Shown here: piece after piece, positions 39,568-50,390 of the stretch
How the letters are laid out: each line of letters opens with the position of its first letter
Numbering within the stretch: the stretch's first letter is position 1
DNA from: Syngnathus acus
Taxonomy: Eukaryota > Chordata > Actinopteri > Syngnathiformes > Syngnathidae
DNA length: 64,000 nucleotides
Reading direction: 5' to 3'
Assembly (NCBI RefSeq): GCF_901709675.1
Contig: NC_051108.1
Span: 3,038,001 to 3,102,000 of the forward strand
Notes under the pieces: generated by a model
Seen by the model: only the letters and a program-made list of their open reading frames with translations
What the model was told of the DNA's origin: nothing
Databases searched by the model: none
Translations under genes and position numbers: made by a program

Positions 39568-40297
39568 GATGTTGAATTAAAAGAAAAGGGAGGAAAGGAA
39601 GTGAATAAAAGCTGCCAGTCGGCTAACTCAGCGACAAATGGCTCCCTTTCCACTCACGGGCCATGTCTGCTTCAATGGGCAATGTCAGAACGTGTTTCTT
39701 GTTGTGGACTGCAAGACAAAACAAGGATGCTCGAGGCAGCCTCCTCTGCCTCCAGTGGGTGCGGTGAATCACTATCAAGCAAAAAGAATGACATAGTTAG
39801 TGACTTCCGGTTATTGCTTTTGACAATTTGGGATAAATCCGGATAGATCCGTTCAAATAAATTTAAACTATATCGCGTGTCATGTTAGAAGAAAAATCCA
39901 ACCGTATTAGGATGATAAGTTGCTTGCTTTCGTAATACCGTTCCGCTATCTTTTGTACTTTATTTTGAAATGCCAACCCATCTTTTTCCGGTTCATATCA
40001 ATGAAACGCGAATGATTTAAAGATATTTTATAAAATTGTGTCTTAGACGCCTGTGCAAACCCACAACTAAAATATAATTACAACTACTTACTTGACTTGA
40101 ATTAATCAACGCGTGCAATGGAGTTATAAAGCACTTTTAAGTATCAACGCCGAAATATTTTGTACCCTTGGTAACCCCGTATTGGCTAAGCAACGTCATT
40201 TCCGCTCACACCAACCCCAACAGGAAGTGAGCGCGGCAGCGTGAAAGTGAGTGGAAACCAAGTCAAAACAAACCTTTCCGATTTCTTCTTGATCATC
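39568..40297. promoter_or_regulatory. Divergent promoter interval between rab15 and fntb
   Basis: The two start codons face away from each other across 730 bp. On the fntb side an ETS-type site (CAGGAAGTG, 40221-40229) and ACGTCATTTCCG lie within about 110 bp of the fntb ATG. No TATA box stands out. The rab15 5' UTR occupies the left part. Whether one shared or two separate promoters operate cannot be decided from sequence. Confidence 0.5.
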
Positions 40298-43200
40298 ATG
40301 GACGGTGTACAGACTCCTTTGCGGTGTTTTCGGGAGTGTCACTCCGCTGAAATGTTTGCGGATGACGGGTTGGGAACTGTTACCTCACGGGAGCAGGTAA
40401 GAGGCGATTAGCCCTCCTGGATGATAGAATGCTAAATCTGCCTCAGATGACGGGCGTCATTTGTGTTTGCACTAACCGTGTATGCATGCGCTAATTATTA
40501 AGAGTAATGTATCGTGTTTTTAAATGATTGATTTTCTGTTTCTTCCTTGTTTCCAACAGAAAAGGGTCGAGCGGAGCATTGAAGAAGTCATCAACGTTTA
40601 CAAGCAAATCCACAGCATACCACAGTAAGTTTCATTACTTCCTTATTAAAATGCATAATTCCAAACGGCAAGTATGAATCGTTTCTAAAACTTGCAGTAA
40701 CGATGCTTTTGTCATATTTTTGAAAATGACAGCCTCATTTATTCGTTGAGCAGGAGCAGGCAATGTTTGGTACAATACTGCCACCCGCTGGTCAACTCGA
40801 GTCATTGTATTGGGAAATAATTGCGCGCAAGTTATTCTATATCTAAATTATGATAGATGAATTGTCAAAATAAATTGAATTCTCTGTGTGTCGTCATATT
40901 TGAAAAACAACATTCAACTGCATGGCAGTGATTTTGGTAGGTTTGCAACTTAGCACATATTGCCCCATTTCAAATTTGTAATATGCCTTTATTAAACGGT
41001 AAGTTTTGAAACACTTTAGGCAGCAAGAATAATGAATAAGGAACATAAGTAAAAAAAAAAATCCATATCTCACACCTGTACCTTCCTTTTCTGTGTTTCC
41101 ATGACAACCGACGAGTTTCCCTCATTGGATGATGTGACACATCCAAGAGAATATTTATGTATAAAAACATTGTTGCAAAATACTAAGACAATATTGAGCC
41201 CCTATCTGTTGCCTACTTAAAAAAAATGGCTTAAATGTGGCTTCTTATGACCATTTTGTCAAATATTGGCATCAAGGTGTGAAATTGCACTAATAGAGTT
41301 GATTAGCATGCCTATTTACGCTCATGGAGTAATGACTCTGCTTTTACTGGTTGCACTTGCTGCGATTATGACACATTAGCAAGCGTGCTGTCACTATCCA
41401 TGATCACTTGGGCGCGTCAATCATCCCACGTGTTCTCGTGCTATTAGCGGTCGCCTCTCAACAGGGCTGAATCATAATTTCTATGACAACTGCATCATCC
41501 AACTTTTTTTAGATCGGCCGTGTTAAATACGACGCAGTACTTTTTCTTCGGTTTTGATTTTTATGCTGATCTTATTGGGGGACACAAGCACGCTTCAATT
41601 TCAATTGTTTCTCCACAGGCCAACTTTGCTGCGGGAGCAACACTACCAGTATCTCAAGAAAGGCTTACGGCATTTATCAGACTCTTACGAGGTAACGATG
41701 TCAAAGTCGTGCAATAATCGCTGCCGCTTCATTTTTACCTCGGGTCATTATCAATTATTTCAAAATTTCAGCTGTAAAGGTTTTCGTTCATTTAAGGTGA
41801 ATACTGAAAGTTCTCATCTATCGTTATTTATGATTTTGTGTCCGTGTAGTGCCTGGACGCAAGCAGACCGTGGCTTTGCTTCTGGATTCTTCACAGTCTG
41901 GAGTTACTCGAGGAACCTGTTCCTGCCGCCGTGGCCTCGGAGTGAGTAGAAGGGAATTCATTTGTGGGGAAAAAAATATTTCACTACTTACTGTCGCTGT
42001 TTGCTTCCAATACAGTGTGTGTCAGTTCCTGGCTCGATGTCAGAGCACGACGGGGGGGTTCGGTGGCGGACCCTCACAACATCCCCATCTGGCGCCCACC
42101 TACGCCGCCGTCAACGCCCTCTGCATCATCGGCACAGAGGAAGCTTACAACGTTATCGATAGGTAGACGGTTGTTATCCTTTTGATGGGATCATTGTACC
42201 GTAATATTTCTGCTCGATTCCAGGGAGAAGTTGTTAGATTTCCTATGGTCGGTGAAGCAGCCAGACGGTTCCTTTGTGATGCATGTGGGAGGGGAGGTGG
42301 ACGTCAGGTGAGACTTCAACCTCTTCTCGGGCACAATATATTTGATTTGTAATGACTGCGTGCCTTCACAGGAGTGCGTATTGTGCGGCCTCCGTGGCAT
42401 CGCTGACCAACATCATCACACCCAAACTGTTCGAAGACACCACCAACTGGATCATCAGGTAAGCGGGGCGCCATTTTTGATTGGTATTCATTCACGACCA
42501 CTCAATTGTGGGTTTTTGCGCAGTTGTCAGAACTGGGAGGGCGGCCTCAGCGGGGTGCCGGGTCTGGAGGCTCACGGCGGGTACACGTTCTGCGGCACGG
42601 CTGCACTGGTCATACTGGGAAAAGAGCACATGCTGGATCTCAAAGCTTTATTGGTGAGAAACAGAAACCTTACGAGTCGGAGCAAAACCCTCTTAAAATA
42701 CTTTTACCTCCTCTCATCTCAGAGGTGGGTCGTCAGCCGACAGATGCGTTTCGAAGGAGGCTTCCAGGGCCGCTGCAACAAACTGGTGGACGGCTGCTAC
42801 TCCTATTGGCAGGCTGGGCTACTTCCACTCCTACATAGAGCCTTCTTCAAAGAAGGTAACGGGCTTCCGCTCATTGCAATATCGAGTTTGACTCACCGGT
42901 TTTGCGCAGGCGAGTCGGAGCTGAGTCGACATCGGTGGATGTTTGAGCAGCAAGCCTTGCAGGAGTACATCCTCCTCTGCTGCCAGAACCCAACCGGGGG
43001 GCTACTAGATAAGCCTGGCAAGTCAGTATGACACAAAGCAAACAATCGCATGAACACAAGATAATACTAAAAATGGTTTGACGCCTCGTTTTTGTCCCGT
43101 CCAGATCTCGAGACTTTTACCATACGTGCTATTGCCTGAGCGGCCTTTCCATAGCGCAGCACTTTGGGAACACAGACAGCCATCATGAGAGCATCCTCGG

Positions 43201-43781
43201 CAAGGAGCAGAACAGATTGGTGAGGCTGGAGTCATCTACTAAGCCTTTCGAGTTGTCATACTTTGGTAGTCTTTATTTTGAGCAAAAATGGCCTGTGCCT
43301 GCATTTTTAATGTTCTTGCAAATGGAGAATGAGAAGCTTTGACAGATGTTGAGGCGTTGGCTGGGGTTGAGAAGTGAAGTCATCGAAATTGCGGGGGACA
43401 TAAGAGTGTACATGTGGTTTCACTTCAAAAAAATGTGAAGGGCACCAGCTGCCGTGTCACTTTGACATTTTCCGTTTCGTCATCGGCACCTTCGGCTGGC
43501 GACAGCCACCAAGTCCATTACACATGCTGCTTGTGTTGTAAATTTCTTTGTGGTGGCGGTGTTACAACAGGTTACCTGTTAGCGCAATTTCCAAAAGCGC
43601 TATGAGTGACGGGGCTTCATCCACAGCGCTGTGGTAAAAACACATCCACTTTTGTTCTTCTTTGTAGGCTCCAACTCATCCGGTTTACAACATCTGTCCA
43701 GAGAAGGTGGCTCAGGCTTTGCAGCACTTTCACCGCTTGCCCGTCCCGAAGGAAAACTCCTCGGCTGACCATCGGTCCTAG
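40298..43781 (+). CDS. fntb: Protein farnesyltransferase beta subunit, complete, 12 exons, 416 aa
   Basis: Join: 40298-40396, 40560-40624, 41619-41691, 41850-41941, 42016-42162, 42224-42307, 42372-42458, 42524-42653, 42723-42855, 42910-43021, 43105-43219, 43668-43781. The sum is 1251 bp with all phases consistent. The enzyme pairs with FNTA in the cytosol and transfers farnesyl to CaaX cysteines of Ras, lamins and others. The alpha-alpha barrel repeats are visible as Gly-rich motifs (GGFGGG, NWEGGLSG, EGGFQGR, GGLLDKPGK). The catalytic zinc ligands are present: Asp282 and Cys284 (LVDGCYS) and His347 (DFYHTCY), each offset by 15 from the human D297, C299 and H362. The protein is about 20 residues shorter than human FNTB, and the acidic C-terminal tail is largely missing. 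Confidence 0.97.
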
Positions 43782-43897
43782 TTTATAGTTGCTTGGTGGT
43801 GAGGAAAGAAGACTGGAAGCAGCAAAAAAAAAAAAAAGGATTTTTGATGCCTTTTGTTATCATTCTGGGATAAAACGGTTTCAGTATGGCTGACGTT

Positions 43898-43903
43898 AAT
43901 AAA
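43898..43903 (+). terminator. fntb: fntb polyadenylation signal
   Basis: AATAAA lies 117 bp after the fntb stop codon and is followed by T-rich sequence. It is the only canonical signal in the short 3' UTR before the convergent max transcript. Confidence 0.75.
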
Positions 43904-43976
43904 TATTTCTCTGCGATTTACTTCACATCTCACCACAACTGAATAATCCCAAGAAGAGCGTTAAAGGATAAAATAG

Positions 43977-43982
43977 TTTATT
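43977..43982 (-). terminator. max: max polyadenylation signal
   Basis: The plus-strand TTTATT reads AATAAA on the minus strand, about 1.33 kb downstream of the max stop. It faces the fntb signal only about 75 bp away. The assignment to max is inferred from position and strand. Confidence 0.55.
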
Positions 43983-44223
43983 TTATAGTCTCATATTAAA
44001 GGTAGGCCTCAACTTTTGCAAGACAATTGTAGGCAGTATGTACAACATACTTGTAATTTCCATGGAATGGAATCAGACAAAGACCCGATACACTAATCAT
44101 ATCCTCCTGAATGGAAAAGAAAATGGAAATGTGCAGACACATTCTTCCTAGACACTCAAAAAATGTTTTTTAACTTGGGGAAGGTTCAGCAACTTCGTAG
44201 AGCACAACACATTAACGTGGGGT

Positions 44224-44238
44224 GGGGGGGGGGGGGGG
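44224..44238. repeat. Run of 15 G in the max 3' UTR region
   Basis: A G homopolymer on the plus strand, hence poly-C in the max transcript if its 3' UTR extends to 43.96 kb. Confidence 0.85.
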
Positions 44239-45310
44239 CTTCATTGGCTTCCATGTACTTCAAACGACAGGAGCTAATTTGGAACATTCCGGTTTTAGGT
44301 GATATCGTGTGACCTGTGAGATGACTACAAAATGCATAACGTACATTTGATCTTGAAAACATCCAATTATTGTCTTTTTTTTTTTTGTCTATCAAACAAG
44401 CTGCCTAATGTGTTCAGCCACCTAAAGTCATTCCCTACTTCAAGCTAAAGGACAAAATACAATACAAGTTTAGGAATATTCAAAATCTTTCAAAACATCA
44501 ATTTCAACAATAGGAACTTTTTTTTTTCTTTCTTTCTCATAAACAAATGTGTTGCAGCAGAAAACATCTGCAATCCAGTGGGCCTGAGGTGGGTGTCACT
44601 AAACATTTTTCCTTGGAGGGTCGTCACATTCTTATGTGGAAGAAAAAAAAAAAAAAAAAAAAGCTACAAATGTACCATATGTTTGTGGTACTTCAACTTG
44701 TTTGGAACAATTCTTTAGGGTCAACAAAATACAGAGGACCCCCTACAAATTTGCAAATCGGAGAGTTGACATTTTCAATTGAACGCCTGATGCTAATATT
44801 TAAGGTGGACAATTAATGTAGGAATTACAATCAACTAGGTAGTGTCAACTATTCGTAGTCGGGTGAGGTCCCTAACGATACCATTTGCAGCCAATAGCCA
44901 GGTCCACTGCACAAGTCATCTAACGGTGCTTAGGAGTAAACCTGCTATGCACACAAACGCAGGGCGGGGGAACATGAAAAAGTTCTGAAGTAACCAAGCT
45001 GCCTCATTTTGGGGTTTTGGATTGTTGCGAGAAGAAAATATTAAGGGAGGGGGTAGAGAGTTGTTGAAAGGCTCCCATTTTGCTGGCCTCCCCCCTCCTT
45101 GTTCGAGGAGGTGATTGTGGTGGCGGTGGTGAGGAGTTTGGAAGGGGGTCATGAGTCTCCAGTGCCAGCCCACCCGGTTGGAGGGGCGCAAGAACAGTGG
45201 GTGTCAGGTGGAAAGGTCAAAGAGCCCCGTTTAAAGGCTTCCTCTGGCTCGCTTTTCCCGCGAGGCGGTAACTCCGGCCCTTTCACCTGCTTTTTTTTTT
45301 GGAGCGCGTT

Positions 45311-48300
45311 CTAGCTGGCCTCGACGCGCAGCTTCTTGCGGTTGGGAGGCTCCTCGGGTTCCGACTCGGAGCTGGAGTCGGAGCCGCCGTCGAACGCGGA
45401 CACGGCGCTGCCTTTTGGGTTGGTGTAGAGGCTGCTGTCGGATGACGAGTAGTTGGCCTGGAGCTGCGCCGAGCCCTTCACTTTCTCCAGGGCGCGCACT
45501 GGACGGACCACAGAGAAGCTTCCAATCAGTTCAACTTATCAACCGAGAGACGCAAAGATGGAGCATTTACCTTGCTGCTCCAGCAGCGCGTTTTGCCTCT
45601 TCAGGTCGTCAATGTCCTGCTGGTGCGTGTGATTTTTTCGCCTCATGTACTGGATGTACTCTGTGGCTTTGTCTAGGATTTGAGCTCGAGACGCCTGTTT
45701 GGTAGACTGCTGTTAGTGACACATGCAAAAGAGAAGTGATGTTGTGTGCAGAGAAATTCACCTTTCACAAATGTATACAAAACATACATGATTGGTGTAA
45801 AGGGAAAGTCAAGTCAAAGTGTTGCCGTCCTGATTGAGATTGCGTTTATGGAATGTGACTTGGTTTTATGGATCTCAGCGGGCGGCCATTTTGGCCTCGT
45901 ACGGCCACTTGCTGTGCGTGGCCGCGTGCCAAAAGGGCTCAGGTGACGACCACTCACCTGTTTTCTGGATTCGGTCATGTGACGTTGGCAACATTTTGAT
46001 TTGACTTCCGCTTCAATGAGCACACAAGTATAGACAATGCACCGATTACAATGAGAACCCGTTTTACTTTTTAGCTCAAGGTTGGATTTAGACTGCGGGC
46101 ATTCATTCTAAAATGATTTCTTTCCTTTTTTGTTTTTTTTTACAGTTACAGAACACCTAAACAAGCTTCCTGCACAATAATGACTAAAACAATAACACAT
46201 AGCCAGAATAAGCGACCCGAGTGAAAATACATCTCATCAATTCATCGCCAAGCTAATATTCGCCACTTCTGGCTGCATGACAGCAACACGACTCCCACTC
46301 CGCCCTCCCAGCATCGAACCGTCCACCCACCCAGCTGGTTTCTAGGGGAGGGCTAGTAACGTTCTCCACGTCGCCAATGTCAAAACAGGAAGAGAGTAGC
46401 GACATTTCCTCGTAATAACTTCCTGACGCCGGTCCAAGCGCTTCGACATGCAGCTTCTACCGTCTGCTCTCCGCTCACACACGCATACATTTAGCTCTCA
46501 ATGTACACTACTCTAGCCATTACCTCGTCTCATAATTCAAGTGACATTGAACAAACAGAATGAAAGGGAAGAAAAAAAATTCTCTTACACTGTTGGGTTG
46601 CTCACCAGTACTGTTACCAACCTTTTCTCCCTGCAAGGCAGGCACAGAGTCCCGGAGGCTGTGAAAGCTGTCTTTGATGTGGTCCCTACGCTTGCGCTCC
46701 AACGCATTGTGGTGTGCCCGTTTGTCTGCCTGCAATGAGAGTCACAAGGCCTTCAGCGCCGGCAGCGTGGGTCGGAGCACGGACAGCAGGACGGGAAAAC
46801 CCGCCTGCTGCCGAGTGCTGTTCTGCATTTTTTTTTTTTTTTTAAACAACTAACATAGAAAAGTACTGACAGATTGGGACAATGCGCAGAGGCTGACTTA
46901 TTAATGAGAAAAAGCTCAATATTCTCCAATAATTGACTTAATTTGAAAATCCATATCTACCGTATTTTCCGGACTATAAGGCGCACCTTCAATGAATGGC
47001 CCATTTTAAAACTTTGTCCTTATATAAGGCGCACCATTAATGCATCATGTCAGATTTTTAATCCAAATCAAATCATTCTCCATTTTATCTTTTTTTATTT
47101 CAACTTCAGACGCGACAAATTACTTTATAATCACAAAATAATGATCCATAGTCTTTTTGATTCATGAGTCATAGGCTTCAGGGGGCCACTTATGATTGAT
47201 TTCATGACACAATGCTTCGGGCCAGTTTAAATTGAGGAATTTGGTCCGTATATAAGGCGCACCGGACTATAAGGCGCACTGTCGGCTTTTGAGAAAATGT
47301 TTGGTTTTTAGGTGCGCCTTATAGTCCGGAAAATACGGTACTCTCAAAGCAAGTCACTTAAATTGGGAAAGACTCCAGTTTGTTGTTTTTCTACCATTGT
47401 ACCATTCACTCACATTCACACCTAAGGGCAGTCTGCAATTACTCCAAACATGGAGTACACACAACAAATCCAAGTTCAACAAGACACCTCATGCATGTAT
47501 ATAGCCTGAAGAGAAAATGATGGGTCTCGTCCAACTAAAGAGTAATAAACCTCAATGTGTGTGCATGTCACGTGGCGGGTTTGGGACTGTCAGCGTTTTC
47601 CTTGAGTGTGAAATGATAATTCCTTCTCAAAATGAAACTAAACTGAACACGATAGCATGTGATTACAGTCCCGGCAGCCATTTTCCTGCTGGCACGATAA
47701 GTAGATGGAAGACAAGCTCGAACCTGTGTAAGACTACATCCCACATCAATGGAGCAACATGCCTGCTTTAAAGATTTGAGCAGGTCCATACGCACGATAG
47801 CATTCTTCATGAATGGGTGCACCTCTCAACTTTAGAAAAATCAAGGGGAAGTGGAAAAATATGCATCGCATTAAACGACTACTATTGAAAACGTGAGTGC
47901 TGAGTTGCAGCACAGCACATATGACAAACAGGTGTCCAATTACAGCGCCACCATTATAAGTCTGTCATAAAACAGGTACCTTTTTTTTCTCCATCCTGTG
48001 GCCCTACACGCTAGGTGAGCTGCTCCCTCCATTCTATTCATACCTGACTGTGGCATGTATTGTAAGTGCACCGAGTGGGTGAGAGGAAGAACGGGTAAGT
48101 GCTGCTTCTTGGCGAGGAAAATAAAGCCTGGCGTAAAACCGACCCCCAAAAAAACCCACTCTTGTGCAACAATATGAACATGTCCTCATTTGGGTCATTA
48201 GTGAGCTGCTGCCCATCCCAGCTGACTTTGGTCGAAAGCTGGGTACACCCTGGATTGGTCGCCAGCCAATTACTGGGTACATATAGACAAACAAACACTC

Positions 48301-49582
48301 ACACTCACACCAATTTAGAGTATCGGTGTCATATTCAATGCCCTTATTTGGTCGGCCTTATCCCTTAATGTGGCCCGCTGAATTGTACAATACGAAGCAA
48401 TGTATCAACCTCTGCAAAGCAAATAGAATTACATTAATATGGTTACATTGGAGACATAAGTAATCATGCATTCGAATTGAACTGGTGGTGCCGTCGTGCA
48501 GGGTGTGCGTGTGCGTGCATGTGTTGTTTTCTCCCCTCACCACTATGTTGTGCAGTTAGCTATAACGTCATTCATCTGAGCCTGCCAGCCCCACAGAGGG
48601 ATGTCGAGAAGACTGACTGGATCTAATCACAAGCTGCAACACAGGAAAACATCCCGCTGCAGCCCTTCCTGACACGAAGGCTTTCCCCTCTCTATGCATG
48701 CATGCACGCATCTTTTCGAGCGTCGTTCTACGCCATGGATGCAGCAGTAGATGTCAAACAAGATCTCTCTGTTGAGGTGACCTCGATGTGCAAAAGCGGA
48801 ATCCCCTTGTCGTGCTAAGAAGCACCAGGATTTGCACTCGGCGTATTTATTGGTGAAAATAATAACCGATGGATAATGACAAAAGGCTGTGCAGCTCTCG
48901 GTAAAGCTTTTGGTCTAAATATAGCCGTCGTGTTACCGTGTACACGCAGGATAGGGAATACCCTGCCTGCAATGCATAACATAGTCCCAGCCATGCATTT
49001 ATTGCCTTCCATAAACAAGAAATATGGAGGTCTTATCTCGCTCGATCATATGACCCATCGCTTTCGCATTCGATTTTAAAGTCCGCCTACGCCTGAATAC
49101 TAAATATCGTATGTTCTTGAAAACAACAAAAATGGCAAAAACAACAAAAAAAGGAACAACATAACCTCAATAACGTGCAGTAAAATAATTATAGTAAATG
49201 GACAAATTCCCCCCACAGCATTACGCACCACATTGTGATATCTCGGTGAGTCTTCCTGCAAAAAAAAACAGAACAAAAAGTACAATTGTAGCCATAATTG
49301 TTCAGAAACGTAACCGTTTCACCGAAGCTGCTTGAATGTAATCAACAATGTAGTCATTTAAATGCTTCTGACCACAGAAAACTAGCACTTCTTTTATTTT
49401 TTTTCAAATATTTATCAGTGAAGCACCGCGACCCAGCTTATCGGGGAGCTAACGCTAGCAGATGAGCTACTTCGGCTAGAGGGGGAAAAAACGACATAAA
49501 AAGCGAAATACAAACACTAAAAAGCGTAGAAATGCGTCATACTCACGTCACTATCGACTTCGATATCATCGTTATCACTCAT
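45311..49582 (-). CDS. max: MYC-associated factor X (Max), complete, 5 exons, 160 aa
   Basis: Join on the minus strand: 49582-49547, 49255-49229 (alternative 27-bp exon), 46729-46622, 45694-45571, 45498-45311. The total is 483 bp and 160 aa, the same length as the human long isoform. The protein starts [12 protein letters not shown]. The basic region has the E-box-reading residues His28, Glu32, Arg35 and Arg36 in [10 protein letters not shown]. The helix-loop-helix follows ([19 protein letters not shown]), then a leucine zipper through about residue 103, and a Ser/Glu-rich acidic tail ending KKLRVEAS with the nuclear signal RKKLR. Max dimerises with MYC, MXD, MNT and MGA and binds CACGTG. The largest intron (46730-49228) holds a MITE. 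The gene is convergent with fntb, the same arrangement as in human. Confidence 0.98.
46958..47340. mobile_element. MITE of the TACCGTATTTTCC family, copy 6
   Basis: Complete terminal repeats (TACCGTATTTTCCGGACTAT and CCGGAAAATACGGTA). The core is colinear with copy 3 and inverted relative to copy 2. It is in the max intron. Confidence 0.92.
48200..48335 (+). repeat. Fish interspersed repeat fragment
   Basis: The sequence GCTGGGTACACCCTGGATTG, GTCGCCAGCCAATTACTGGG and an (ACTC)-rich tail followed by CAATTTAGAGTATCGG is typical of a dispersed repeat common in fish genomes, probably a retroelement 3' end. The family was recognised from memory; a RepeatMasker run would name it. Confidence 0.5.
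49229..49255 (-). other. max: 27-bp alternatively spliced exon of max
   Basis: A minus-strand microexon with a clean acceptor (TTTTTTGCAG) and donor (GTGCGT) encodes nine residues, EDSPRYHNV. It sits exactly where the human long isoform has its nine-residue insert EEQPRFQSA. Because it is 27 bp in phase 0, skipping it gives the 151-aa form without a frame change. The flanking exons join directly in phase. Confidence 0.85.
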
Positions 49583-49733
49583 TCTTCGATCAAATGGTCA
49601 AATTTAAAGGAACGCGTGGCTCAAAAACAACATGGATCGGTTTGGCAGCCCAGCGGCGCTCCTACAGACGGGCTGCTAGTAGTTGCTACTCACTCACACG
49701 TTCTGTTTAGACAGAATCGAGGTAGACCATCTC

Positions 49734-49739
49734 CACGTG
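49734..49739. promoter_or_regulatory. Canonical E-box (CACGTG) upstream of max
   Basis: CCACGTGA lies about 150 bp upstream of the max start codon. It is the preferred site of MYC/MAX and USF-type bHLH dimers. Function is inferred only from the motif and its position. Confidence 0.5.
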
Positions 49740-49773
49740 ACTAAACTCCACACACCAAGCTACCGTCGTTCAT

Positions 49774-49785
49774 TGCGCATGCGCC
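49774..49785. promoter_or_regulatory. NRF1-like motif in the max promoter
   Basis: TGCGCATGCGCC is nearly the palindromic NRF1 consensus (T/C)GCGCATGCGC(A/G), about 190 bp upstream of the max ATG. NRF1 sites are typical of housekeeping promoters. Confidence 0.6.
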
Positions 49786-49798
49786 ATATCCAAGGGGT

Positions 49799-49990
49799 TT
49801 CTGGGAATTGTAGTTTTTCCTAGATGAGAAGTCGAAAGATATTGCACTAACTAGTGTAAAAATGTAAAATTGAACTCACGGTAATCTAAAAATAATTGTT
49901 GGACTCAAAAGGTTTCATGCTCGCTTAAATATACAAATTGTTTATATGCCAACAGTTACGTGAGTCTGTTTGTTAAACTACATTTCCCAT
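49799..49990. promoter_or_regulatory. Two ZNF143/STAF-like sites upstream of max
   Basis: The minus strand of 49799-49814 reads ACTACAATTCCCAGAA, the classic ZNF143-associated promoter motif. A second, weaker match, ACTACATTTCCCAT, lies on the plus strand at 49977-49990. A partial AATGTAGTTT follows at 50051. Motifs of this kind occur mostly close to transcription start sites. Confidence 0.6.
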
Positions 49991-50264
49991 CAGGTATTTA
50001 GCGCAGATGCTTACGTTACAACGCCCCCTTTAGCCGATAGCTTTGTGGTAAATGTAGTTTTTTAGTTGTAGTTTTTTGTTACGGGGAAAAACAGGGCCAG
50101 AGCAGACACGTGGAAAGGCACAACCCTCGAAAAATCCAAAACACTGAAACTGTAAGGCGACCTCATATGACATGACTTATATTTTCACATCTTTGGACTC
50201 ATATAACACACACATCTGTTTTTCATGTTTCATTCTTCTAAAATGCATTTTATCTTTTATGCAT

Positions 50265-50390
50265 CTTTTATGCAAGCTGCAAGGGTTCAATTCCCACCAA
50301 GAGACGGTGCAAATATTAGTTTGTCCTTTCCACATGTGTACTGTGATAAATTGGCTGACCTGAACTGAAAATGGATAGATAGAAAAAAAA
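50265..50390 (+). mobile_element. Degenerate tRNA-derived SINE remnant
   Basis: A B-box-like GGTTCAATTCC (50284-50294) is followed by a decayed body and a tail AAAATGGATAGATAG. This matches the layout of the fuller SINE at 27135-27391. The A box is no longer clear. Confidence 0.5.

Noticed and set aside
42342-43031. A 229-codon plus-strand frame spanning several fntb exons
   Set aside because: It reads through short fntb introns; the correct product needs splicing at 42458/42524, 42653/42723 and 42855/42910.
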